From NCBI RefSeq assembly GCF_027587175.1, contig NZ_JAPCID010000046.1:1-64000 (forward strand): a stretch of DNA of 64,000 nt, given 5' to 3'. The position numbers and the translations under genes are program-made. Origin of the DNA: Solirubrobacter deserti. GTDB taxonomy: Bacteria; Actinomycetota; Thermoleophilia; Solirubrobacterales; Solirubrobacteraceae. Below the pieces are notes generated by a model. It was not told the DNA's origin. It searched no databases and worked only from the letters and a program-made list of their open reading frames with translations. Positions 9,017-17,603 of the stretch are shown here, in pieces (the first letter of the stretch is position 1; each line of letters begins with the position of its first letter).

Positions 9017-9586
9017 ATGCCGGACGACACGACACCCCTCGGCGCGCCGCTGACGACGCCCGACGGCTTCGTCGCCCTCTACCGCCGCGAGGCGGAGCTC
9101 GTCCTGCGCTTCTGCACCCGCCGGGTGCTCGACGCCGAGACCGGCGTGGACCTGTGCGCCGAGACGTTCGCCCAGGCGTTCCGCTCGCGGCGCTCGTTCC
9201 GCGGCGCGACGCAGGCCGAGGCGCGCGCGTGGTTGCTCACGATCGCCCGCCGCCAGGTCGCCCGCTACCTGAAGAGGGGCGCGTTGGACCGCCGTGCGCG
9301 CGAGGCGCTCGGGATCGTCACGCCCGTGCTGCAGGAGGGCGAGGCGGAGGAGATCGAGCGGCTCGCCGGGCTCGCGCCGCTGCGGGCGGCGCTGGCCGAG
9401 GAGCTGGCTCGGCTGGGCGGCGACCAGCGCGAGGCGCTGCGCCTGCGCGTGGTCGAGGAGCAGCCGTACCCCGAGGTGGCACGGTCGCTCGGCGTGACGG
9501 AGGCGACGGCACGAGCGCGGGTGTCACGCGGGCTGCGGACGCTCGCCGCGTCGTTGGAACTGCGATGGGAGGGCGAGCGCCCATGA
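9017..9586 (+). CDS. ECF-type RNA polymerase sigma factor
   Basis: 189 aa from ATG 9017. Region 2 is seen as F-V-A-L-Y-R-R-E-A-E-L-V-L-R-F-C-T-R-R followed by D-L-C-A-E-T-F-A-Q-A-F and A-W-L-L-T-I-A-R-R. Region 4 is L-R-V-V-E-E-Q-P-Y-P-E-V-A-R-S-L-G-V-T-E-A-T-A-R-A-R-V-S-R. The stop codon overlaps the next start (ATGA at 9583-9586), so it is translationally coupled to a single-TM protein that probably acts as its membrane-bound partner. The family directs transcription of stress or envelope genes; its target promoters are unknown. Confidence 0.9.
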   Translation: MPDDTTPLGAPLTTPDGFVALYRREAELVLRFCTRRVLDAETGVDLCAETFAQAFRSRRSFRGATQAEARAWLLTIARRQVARYLKRGALDRRAREALGIVTPVLQEGEAEEIERLAGLAPLRAALAEELARLGGDQREALRLRVVEEQPYPEVARSLGVTEATARARVSRGLRTLAASLELRWEGERP

Positions 9587-10860
9587 GGATCCTCGACGAG
9601 CTGGAACGCGAGATCGAGCGGGTGGCGCACGCGGCGGGAGAAGCGCGGCCGCGCCGCCGCTGGTGGCGTTCGGGCGCGCTGCTCGTGCTGGCGCCGCTGC
9701 TGGCCGGCACCGTCGCGGTGGCGGCGACGACCGGGATCCTGTCCGGCGAGCCGGTCTCCAGCGACCCGCACGCGCCGCGGGACCCGAACGCCGGGATCGG
9801 CGTCAACGCCGGTCCGGGCAAGCTGCTGGCGGTCCGCGCCGCCGATCCGGCCGGCGGCCCGGAGTGGGGCCTGCGACTGGTCAAGACCTCGCGCGGGCTG
9901 GGCTGCCTGCAGGTCGGCCGCGTCGTCGACGGTCGGCTCGGACGCCTCGGGCAGGACGGCGCGTTCGGCAACGACGGCAAGTTCCACGAGCTCGGCCCCG
10001 AGATCCTGGAGACCTCCAGCGAGTGCCAGCAGCCCGACGGCGCCGGGAACGTCTTCTTCGCGATGACGTCGATCGGGCAGCCGGCCAGCGCCGACCCCGC
10101 GAGCTGCGCCGTCCGCCCGCGCGGCGAGGACAAGCGCCCGGCGTGTCCGCGCGGCTCGCTGCGCGACGTCTTCTACGGCCTGCTCGGGCCGGAGGCGGCG
10201 GCGATCACCTACCGCGAGGGTGGGAAGACCGTGCGCCAGGCGGTCGAGCGCCCCGCCGGCGCCTACCTCGTCGTGCGCGCCACCGACCCGGACCGCCGCG
10301 ACGTCGGCTGGTGGTCCCCCAGCGTCACCCCGAGCTGGGTCGAGTCGATCGAGTTCCGCGACGGCACCGTCTGCCGCCCCGACGAGCGGCCGCGCCGCCA
10401 CGGCCGCCACGAGTGCCCGCTCAAGGGCTACGTGAAGCCGCGGCTCGACATCGCCACGCGCGCCGAGCTCGCCACCCCGATCACCGTCCGCGTGGGCACC
10501 GCGCGCGAGAAGCCCTACCCCGAGATGGACCGCAAGTCGCTGGAGCGCATGGAGTGGCAGCGTCGCGTCACGATCAGCTTCCGCGCCCGCCGCGCCGCAG
10601 ACGCCCGGTCCTTCTACAAGCTGACCGCCGAGATCCCGGGCCGTCCCCCGAACTGCGGCGTCGGCCTCGGCAGCCCGATCGCGCGCGACATCGCCGCCGG
10701 CGAGACGGTCACCGAGACCCTGTGGGTCGCGCACCGCTGCTCGGGCACGATGACGATCCGCATCGGCTACGAGCAGCAGACCGCTCCGTCCCAGATGCCG
10801 TTCCACGGCGACGGGCCGCCCAACGCGAAGGTCGGGACGGCCCGCGTGCGGATCCCCTAG
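9583..10860 (+). CDS. Membrane-anchored partner of the upstream ECF sigma factor
   Basis: 425 aa. A short cytosolic N-terminus (M-R-I-L-D-E-L-E-R-E-I-E-R-V-A) is followed by basic residues, one TM helix (about 30-50, G-A-L-L-V-L-A-P-L-L-A-G-T-V-A-V-A-A) and a large extracytoplasmic domain containing several Cys (C-L-Q-V-G, S-E-C-Q-Q, S-C-A-V-R, A-C-P-R-G). No zinc-type anti-sigma H-x3-C-x2-C motif is present. Coupling to the sigma gene and the topology suggest an anti-sigma or sensor role; that is inference from context. The gene is convergent with the giant operon and overlaps its last gene by 4 bp. Confidence 0.75.
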   Translation: MRILDELEREIERVAHAAGEARPRRRWWRSGALLVLAPLLAGTVAVAATTGILSGEPVSSDPHAPRDPNAGIGVNAGPGKLLAVRAADPAGGPEWGLRLVKTSRGLGCLQVGRVVDGRLGRLGQDGAFGNDGKFHELGPEILETSSECQQPDGAGNVFFAMTSIGQPASADPASCAVRPRGEDKRPACPRGSLRDVFYGLLGPEAAAITYREGGKTVRQAVERPAGAYLVVRATDPDRRDVGWWSPSVTPSWVESIEFRDGTVCRPDERPRRHGRHECPLKGYVKPRLDIATRAELATPITVRVGTAREKPYPEMDRKSLERMEWQRRVTISFRARRAADARSFYKLTAEIPGRPPNCGVGLGSPIARDIAAGETVTETLWVAHRCSGTMTIRIGYEQQTAPSQMPFHGDGPPNAKVGTARVRIP

Positions 10861-13800
10861 TTGCCGCCCGGGTTCTCGCCGATCAGGGTCGCGAAGCGCA
10901 GCAGGTACTCGTCGGAGGTGCCTCCGTCCGGGTCGGCGACGTGGTCGCTCTGAACCGCCACATCCGTGTCGGTCGGGCCTTCCCAGAACGGCGCGAGCCG
11001 CCCCAGCCCGCCCTGCGCGACGAGGTCGCCCACGAGGTCGACGCATGAGCGCGTTCCGCCCAAGCGCGACCAGTCCGCGTCCGTCGCCGGGGCGACCGGC
11101 GCCGTCACCCCGGTCAAGGACGCGAGCAGCGCCTGGCGGAAGGTGCGGATGCGGGCGCTCGCGCCGCCGCCGTCGGTCGTACGGTCGAAGCCGACGATGT
11201 CCACGCCGTCGTCGAACGTCATGCCGCGCCGGCGCCAGTGGGAGGTGCCGACCAGCGCCCACGCGTCGTCGACGACCACGGTCGTGGAGCGGATCGCGAC
11301 GGCGCGGCCCGGGAAGCCGTTTGGGTGGAACGCGACCACGCGCGCCGGGTCGACGTCTTTGAGCACCTGCAGCGCCGCGTTGCGGGCCTTGAACGCCTGC
11401 CGCACCCAGCCGCCGTAGAGCGGGTCGGCGTCGGGCCAGCGCGGGACGCACACGAGCACGAGCAGTGACTGCTGCTCGTTCATGCGCAGCGCGAGCTCGG
11501 CCACGAGGTCGAGCTCGTGTGGCGCGGCGGGCCCGGGCGGGTCCTTCTCGTGCTTGGTGGCCGAGAACGCGGGCGAGCTGATGAACACGAGGTCGCGCGC
11601 CTGGCGGACGGCGCGCCGCAGCGCCCACTGGGCGTCGCGCGAGCCGAAGCGCTGGGTGTGGAACTCGCGCCGGATCTCGCGGACGATCTGCGCCTCGTTG
11701 GTGAGGTCGACGTCGTCCACGTCGTCGGGGTCGAAGCCGAACTTCTGCACGATCACGTCGATCAGGTCGTTGATCGACGCGTCGGCGGCCGGGATGTCGT
11801 CGATCAGGGCGAGCTCGGGCGACTCGCACTTGACCGCGATCGTGCGCAGCACGGCGGCGGCACACGAGCGCGGCGCCGTCTGACCCGCGGGCGCGGTGTC
11901 GTTCGCGGGCTCGGCGGGCGCCGCCCAACCCGTGTTGGCCACCACGGGCAGCCAGCCGACGCCGGCGCTCGCCAGGAAGGGCAGCAAGGGCTGCGCGCGC
12001 CGCGCCGCGATCTGCGCGACGTCGAACGCCGCCGCCCCGTCCACGCGCACCCCGGCGGCGTGCACGTCCGGCCCGGCCGGGTTCCCGGGGTTGCCCAGCG
12101 CGTGCATCGCGCTGCGCGTCTCGCGCGCCCAGCGCCCGCCGCTGACGACGGCGTCCCAGGTCATCGGCGCGGCCGTGTCCCCCGTGCCGACCGTCAGCAG
12201 CGACGCAAAGCGAGCCTGGGTCGGCAGCCGCGGCCCTTCCCGCGGGTCGCTCTCGCCCCCGAGCCGGCGCAGCATCTCCAGGATCGACGTCGGCAGCGCC
12301 GGGTCCACCTCCGGCGCCGGGATGCCGAACACGGGCGCCGCCGCGACCGCCTTCAGCACCGCCCCGTTCCCCGCCATCGGGTCGGGCGTGCCGAAGGCGT
12401 CGACCGGCGTCGCGCCGCTCGGCGCCCCGATCGGCACGATCACGTTGCCGAACGTGCGCGTCGCGTTCATCCGGTCCGTCACGACGAGGTCGAAGATCAG
12501 CCGGCGGCCGGGCGGCTGCACGGCGCCGACGGGCAGGTCGAGCGGGTTCGTCAGCAGCAGCGAGAACGCGTTGTTGTCAGCCACGACGTGCGCGGCGCCG
12601 TCGCCGCGCAGGAAGCTCGGCGCCGGCCCGATCGACTCGATGCGCTTGAACACCTGGGGGTACACGCGCACGTGCCAGTCGAGCGGGATGGTCCCGCCCG
12701 GGAAGGTCAGCAGCACGTCCTGGTCGCCCGACCAGGACGCCACCAGCCCCGTGTCGGGCTGCCCGGACGGCGGCGCCCCGCCGCCCAGCGCCACCGGGAA
12801 CGCCGGCCAGTGCCCGCCCGGCAACCCGACGCCGTCGTCGATCACCGGCGAGGACGCGAACGCGAGCCCCTGCCAGCCCGCCCCGATCGCCCCCAGCACG
12901 CTGCCCGACGCGCTCAGCACGTCGACTCCGTCGACCAGGAAGTCGAGCCGCACGCGGTCACGCACCGCGGGCCGGAACTCCTCCGGGATCGCCTGGTCCG
13001 CGCCGTCGATCCCGTAGACGACCGTGTTGGAGCGGTTGCCCAGCAGGTGCCACTTGAGGTCGACCGCGGTCACGCGCAGGAACTGGCGCGCGATCCCCGC
13101 GGGCACGCCGGCGGGAACGGTCAGCGTCGTGCGGTCGAGCACGCCGTTGTGCGTCCACCCCACCCGGATCCGCGCGGCGCCGTCGCCGGAAGCCGGGATG
13201 CCGATGCCATCGGCCGCGTTGAGCGCGACGAGCCCGACCGCGTCGCCGGAGTCGGTGCCCGACACGAACTTGCGCGGCGCGAGCGAATCGACGGCCCGGA
13301 ACGGCGCGCCGTGCGGATCGACGACCTGCACGACGATCCCGGTCGCCTTCCCGGCGATGCTCGTGACGCCGCCCGGCGTGTTGAGCACGCCCAGCGGCGC
13401 GAGCGCGGGGAACGCCGTCGCCAGGTCGTTGAACAGCGCCGCGACCGCGACGGGGTCGACGATCAACCCGCGCGCGTCGTGGAAGCTCATCACCGGCGTG
13501 TCGGCCGGGTCGATGTCGATCGACTCGCCGGGCGCGAACCAGCGCGCGGTCAGCGCCGGGTTGGTGGCGCAGCGCACGACCATCGTGTGCGGCACCGGCC
13601 GGATCGGTCCGGCGGCGCCCAGCCGCGTCGCCACGAGCTGGTCCAGCCGCGTCGCCGCCTGCGGGTGCAGCCGCAGCACGGCGCCGATCCCGGTCAGCGG
13701 CAAGCCGCTCACGTCATAGACCCCCGCGCGCCGCAGGTCGGCGACCCACGTCCGGATGCCGAGGAACGGCGGGCGCGCGCCGCCGCCGGGCGTCATCGTG

Positions 13801-13949
13801 AGCGTCAGCGCGGCATTGTCGAACGTCGCGTCCGCGTTCGACCACGACGGCCCCAGCAGCGGCACCGTCAGGCCCAGCGCGAGCAGCCCGTCGTCCGTCA
13901 GCCGCTGCTGCGCGTCGTTGGGCGTGATCACGGGCGGCAGGGCGGTCAT
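10857..13949 (-). CDS. Giant operon protein C: 1030-aa protein with degenerate PLD-like C-terminal module
   Basis: It starts at ATG 13947-13949 with GGAGGT upstream and overlaps the stop of the preceding gene (ATGA), so it is translationally coupled. No signal peptide or TM segment is visible. Residues 1 to about 650 are beta-rich and unrecognised. The last third resembles the phospholipase D/PLDc_2 fold: A-R-D-L-V-F-I-S-S-P-A-F, then L-L-V-L-V-C-V-P-R-W-P-D, then T-T-V-V-V-D-D-A-W-A-L-V-G-T-S-H-W-R-R-R followed by D-D-G-V-D-I-V-G-F-D. The H-x-K of the HKD motif is replaced (R-S-T), so phosphodiesterase activity is doubtful. Function unknown; it probably works with the two genes upstream. Confidence 0.8.
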   Translation of the reverse strand: MTALPPVITPNDAQQRLTDDGLLALGLTVPLLGPSWSNADATFDNAALTLTMTPGGGARPPFLGIRTWVADLRRAGVYDVSGLPLTGIGAVLRLHPQAATRLDQLVATRLGAAGPIRPVPHTMVVRCATNPALTARWFAPGESIDIDPADTPVMSFHDARGLIVDPVAVAALFNDLATAFPALAPLGVLNTPGGVTSIAGKATGIVVQVVDPHGAPFRAVDSLAPRKFVSGTDSGDAVGLVALNAADGIGIPASGDGAARIRVGWTHNGVLDRTTLTVPAGVPAGIARQFLRVTAVDLKWHLLGNRSNTVVYGIDGADQAIPEEFRPAVRDRVRLDFLVDGVDVLSASGSVLGAIGAGWQGLAFASSPVIDDGVGLPGGHWPAFPVALGGGAPPSGQPDTGLVASWSGDQDVLLTFPGGTIPLDWHVRVYPQVFKRIESIGPAPSFLRGDGAAHVVADNNAFSLLLTNPLDLPVGAVQPPGRRLIFDLVVTDRMNATRTFGNVIVPIGAPSGATPVDAFGTPDPMAGNGAVLKAVAAAPVFGIPAPEVDPALPTSILEMLRRLGGESDPREGPRLPTQARFASLLTVGTGDTAAPMTWDAVVSGGRWARETRSAMHALGNPGNPAGPDVHAAGVRVDGAAAFDVAQIAARRAQPLLPFLASAGVGWLPVVANTGWAAPAEPANDTAPAGQTAPRSCAAAVLRTIAVKCESPELALIDDIPAADASINDLIDVIVQKFGFDPDDVDDVDLTNEAQIVREIRREFHTQRFGSRDAQWALRRAVRQARDLVFISSPAFSATKHEKDPPGPAAPHELDLVAELALRMNEQQSLLVLVCVPRWPDADPLYGGWVRQAFKARNAALQVLKDVDPARVVAFHPNGFPGRAVAIRSTTVVVDDAWALVGTSHWRRRGMTFDDGVDIVGFDRTTDGGGASARIRTFRQALLASLTGVTAPVAPATDADWSRLGGTRSCVDLVGDLVAQGGLGRLAPFWEGPTDTDVAVQSDHVADPDGGTSDEYLLRFATLIGENPGGN

Positions 13950-16900
13950 GACACCTCCACGTCGATCGTGTGGGAGCGCCCGTCCGGCGCCGTGAGCCGG
14001 AGCTTGAACGCCTTCACCGGCACGCGCGCGAGCACGGCGTAGGCGCGCTTGCGCCCACCCGCTCCGCGCCGCACCTGCAGCGGCTCGTTGCCCGGCGGCT
14101 GGCCCTGGTCGCGCGGGATGTCCGGCAGCGCGATCTCGAGCAGCAGCGTCTTGGCGAGCGGCGGGCCGAACGGCGGCTTGACCACGACCGCCGTCCCTCG
14201 GTCCCGCGACGGCACCAGCGCGCCCGGGCGCTCGACGACCGGGAACGGCTTGACCACCGCCGCGCTCTCGGGCGTCGCCTGCACGCGCAGCATGTACGCG
14301 AGCCCGTGGTAGCGCTCCAGCGGCGCGTCGCACGCGAACTGGAGCACGATCCCGCCCGGCGTCTTCGACAGCTGCGGCGACAGCAGCTCCGGCGCGGGCA
14401 GGACGGACCCCGCGGGCACGTGCAGCGTGCGCGTGCGCGACCGGCCGAGCGGGTCGATGACGCGCACGGAGACGTCGATCGCCGGGTCGTTCACGGCCCG
14501 TCGCACCAGCGCGCGGAACGACCCGCCGCCCACGCGGAAGAACCCGTTCTCGCTTGCCCCCGGCGGGTCGGTGGGCGCGCGCCCGAGCTCCCCGAAGTAC
14601 GAGAACAGCGGGTCGGCCGCGCCGACCGAGCGCACCACCACTTCCAGTTTGTGGGGCCCGAGCGCCGTCGGCGCGAGCGGTGCGGTGGTCGTCCAGTCCA
14701 GCTGCACGTCGGCGGCGGCGCTGCCCGGCCACGAGGTGGTGATCGCCGACAGGTTCGGGTCTCCGGCGGGCGGCGTCACCACCGACACCGGGTTCGACGG
14801 CGCCGAGCGCCCGCGGACCAGCCCGCGCTCGGCGATCTTGTACGGCAACGGCCCGCCCGTGTCGAACTCCTCGTCGGCCCACGCGACCGCCCGGTACCAG
14901 ACGCGCTTCCAGCTACCGCCGGGCACGTCGGTGCACGTGAACGTGTCGCCGTTGACGTTCCAGGCCGGGTTCAGCGGCGGGCCCATGGTGTCCAGCGAGC
15001 GCGCGGCGTCGTCGACCCGCACGCGGTAGAGGTCGACCTCCCCCACGCGGTGCCCGTCGCGCGCGGTGACCGTCAGCTTGACGCTGCCGTCGGCCTTCGC
15101 GAGCGCCTCGAGCATCGGCGGCGCGGGCGTCGCGATCCGCGGCGCGGCGCGCAGGATCACTGCTTCGCGCACGTCCGGCCCGGCCGGCCACGGCCCTTCC
15201 ACCCCGCCCGGCGAGAGGGAGACGACCGCGTAGGCGTGGATCGCCGTGGAACCGGCCGGGAGCGCGACATCCAGGCTCGTCCCGGTCAGCGGCTTCGTGT
15301 TCACGCGCGTGAACGGCCGCCGGTCCGGGCTGGCCTCCCACAGGTCCAGCAGCGCCGTCGCGCGGTCCGACAGCGTTGCCGACAGGTCCGGCTCGGGCGC
15401 GCCGTAGTGCGCGAGCATCGTCAGCTCGTCGGAGGTGTAGACGACGTAGCCCGCCGCGCCGTGGGCCACCGGCCAGGAGATCCGCGCGTGCGAGCGCCCC
15501 TCGGCGTCGGGCAGCGACGCGAGCGGGACGAGCTCCGGCGGCACGGGCGGCGCGACCGGGTCCGACGCGTACGCGATCACCGGCGCGCTCGCAGCGGCCG
15601 GATGTTCCGGCGCGATCAGCTCGGTGCCCGAGAGCCACAGCACGAGCCCGATGTGCGGGGTCGCGGTGAAGTTCGCCTGCAGGCCCTCGATCGTGAGCCG
15701 GTAGCGCCGCACGTCCTCGCCCTGCTCGCCCGGGTCGACGGCCTCGTCACCCTCCGGGTTCAGGTAGACGAGATCGCCCTCGCTCTGGACGGCCGCGTCC
15801 CCGCCGGAGAACGTCAGCGTGACCGCCTGGTCCCCGGCGGCGCCCCCGATCGCCCGCTGCAGGACCGCGGGTGCAACGGTGCTGGGCGGCGGCGCGGCCC
15901 GGTCGGCGGCCGCGTACATGCGGCCGACGAGCCGCAGCTCCTTCGGCCGGCGGTCCGTCCAGTCCCACGTGACGTCGACGGTCAGCTCGCCCGTGCACAG
16001 CTTGCCGCTGGCGGGCGCCGTGACCGCCAGCGTCGCAGCGACGATCCGCGGCGCGGGCGTGAGCGGCTGCTGGGCGTCGAACCCGACGCCCAGCCACGGG
16101 CTCCAGAGCGAGAAGATCGACTGGGTCGCCACGGAGTAGCGCACGTTGCGCTCGCCCGGGTTGTTCGGGATCATCAGCCGGCGGTCGGCGAGGTGGACGA
16201 AGTTGGACTGCGGGTCCTTCTCGGCCTGCCCGGGCGCGATCGGCTTGTGGCCGCCGCTCGGCCGCGGCTCCATCAGCGGCGCGGCCACGGCCGCCGCCGT
16301 GTCGTTGCGCGCCGCGGCGTAGCTCGCGACCCGGATCAGCGTGTTCGACGGCGGCCGGTTCCAGCGCACGATCGCGCTCGCCGCCCAGTCCGCGTCGCGC
16401 GCCGCCGGGGCGATGAACGCCGAGTGCTCGCTCGCGAGCTGCGCGGGCGGGAACGGCGGCAGCGCGGCGATCGGCCGCAGCGCGTAGGCCACGAGCTCGA
16501 CCGGCGCCGAGTTGCCGTCGAGGCCCTTCGCGTACGGCGCGGTGATCATCCAGTCCCAGCGCGAGCCGTCGTGGTAGGCCTTGCCCTCCGGCTGGGTGAT
16601 CTCGGGCAGGTTGGTGCCGTAGCCGAGCGCGAGGCTCAGGAACGGGTCGGCCGCCGTGGCCACCCGCAGCAGCATCAGCGGCGAGACCTTCGCCTTCGTC
16701 GGGTTGGCGTTCATCGCGTCGCCGTCCAGCGTCGCGGGCGGCGGCACCTCGACGTCCATCAGCGTCGCCGCCTGATCGCGTTGCGGGCGGGTCAGCACCG
16801 TCCGCAGCGCGGGCACGACGTCCTCGTTGACCTCGTCCACCAGCTTGGCCGGGACCGGCGGCTTCCACACCGGCGCCGCGACGCCGGCCATCACCTGCGC

Positions 16901-17602
16901 GTCCCACCCGAACCCGGGCGTGCCGCGGTCGATGCGGCTGATCGCGGCGTCGCGCGGGCTCATGAGCGGCGGCCCGACCGGCCCCTGCGGCGAGAAGTGC
17001 GTGCCGATCCCGCTCCAGGAGGTGTCGACCGGCATTCCGACGATCTCGACCGGCTGCCAGTTCGGCAGCGCCTCGTACTTGGCCACGGGGATGCCGGTCA
17101 CGCCCGTGACGCTCATCCCGCTCGGGATCAGCAGGCCGTTCATGTAGCCGCCGTGGATCTCGACCGACGTCGCGCCGCCGGGCGCGTGGCTCGTCGTGAC
17201 CAGCGAGTACAGCGACGGCGCGTTCGAGAGGCCGTGGATCGCTCCGCCGCTCGCGCTGTTGATGCTCAGCCGCGCCCACGCCACGGGCTGGTGGAAGAGC
17301 ACGAGCCGCCCGCTCAGCAGGAACGTCGCCGTCAGCGAGTAGCCGATCGGCACCTCGGCGCCGCCGGAGAACGACGGCCGCCGCCAGACCGTGAACGGTC
17401 CGGTCGGGAGGCCCACCCCGCGGTCCTTGCCGTCCGGCCCGAGGTTGCCGGCGGCGCCGTTGATGTGCCAGCGCAGGGCGACCACGCGCGGGAACCCGCG
17501 CGGCTTGACGTCGAGCTTGCGCCGGCGCGCCTCGACGTTCCAGTCGATCATGGCCGCCTCGACGATGAACAGCCGGGGATCGACGATCCGCGTGACGGCC
17601 AT
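13946..17602 (-). CDS. Giant operon protein B: 1218-aa beta-rich protein with FnIII-like modules
   Basis: ATG 17600-17602 is preceded by GGAGGAGG and lies one base after the stop codon of gene A. No signal peptide and no TM. The middle and C-terminal parts contain fibronectin-III-like strands: A-R-I-S-W-P-V-A-H-G-A-A-G-Y-V-V-Y, L-D-V-A-L-P-A-G-S-T-A-I-H-A-Y-A-V-V-S-L and R-V-W-Y-R-A-V-A-W-A-D-E. A Trp-rich segment (S-R-W-D-W-M-I-T-A-P-Y) lies in the N-terminal half. No enzyme motif was seen. It ends with a 4-bp overlap onto gene C. The architecture suggests an extended structural or binding protein. Confidence 0.8.
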   Translation of the reverse strand: MAVTRIVDPRLFIVEAAMIDWNVEARRRKLDVKPRGFPRVVALRWHINGAAGNLGPDGKDRGVGLPTGPFTVWRRPSFSGGAEVPIGYSLTATFLLSGRLVLFHQPVAWARLSINSASGGAIHGLSNAPSLYSLVTTSHAPGGATSVEIHGGYMNGLLIPSGMSVTGVTGIPVAKYEALPNWQPVEIVGMPVDTSWSGIGTHFSPQGPVGPPLMSPRDAAISRIDRGTPGFGWDAQVMAGVAAPVWKPPVPAKLVDEVNEDVVPALRTVLTRPQRDQAATLMDVEVPPPATLDGDAMNANPTKAKVSPLMLLRVATAADPFLSLALGYGTNLPEITQPEGKAYHDGSRWDWMITAPYAKGLDGNSAPVELVAYALRPIAALPPFPPAQLASEHSAFIAPAARDADWAASAIVRWNRPPSNTLIRVASYAAARNDTAAAVAAPLMEPRPSGGHKPIAPGQAEKDPQSNFVHLADRRLMIPNNPGERNVRYSVATQSIFSLWSPWLGVGFDAQQPLTPAPRIVAATLAVTAPASGKLCTGELTVDVTWDWTDRRPKELRLVGRMYAAADRAAPPPSTVAPAVLQRAIGGAAGDQAVTLTFSGGDAAVQSEGDLVYLNPEGDEAVDPGEQGEDVRRYRLTIEGLQANFTATPHIGLVLWLSGTELIAPEHPAAASAPVIAYASDPVAPPVPPELVPLASLPDAEGRSHARISWPVAHGAAGYVVYTSDELTMLAHYGAPEPDLSATLSDRATALLDLWEASPDRRPFTRVNTKPLTGTSLDVALPAGSTAIHAYAVVSLSPGGVEGPWPAGPDVREAVILRAAPRIATPAPPMLEALAKADGSVKLTVTARDGHRVGEVDLYRVRVDDAARSLDTMGPPLNPAWNVNGDTFTCTDVPGGSWKRVWYRAVAWADEEFDTGGPLPYKIAERGLVRGRSAPSNPVSVVTPPAGDPNLSAITTSWPGSAAADVQLDWTTTAPLAPTALGPHKLEVVVRSVGAADPLFSYFGELGRAPTDPPGASENGFFRVGGGSFRALVRRAVNDPAIDVSVRVIDPLGRSRTRTLHVPAGSVLPAPELLSPQLSKTPGGIVLQFACDAPLERYHGLAYMLRVQATPESAAVVKPFPVVERPGALVPSRDRGTAVVVKPPFGPPLAKTLLLEIALPDIPRDQGQPPGNEPLQVRRGAGGRKRAYAVLARVPVKAFKLRLTAPDGRSHTIDVEVS

Positions 17603-17603
17603 C

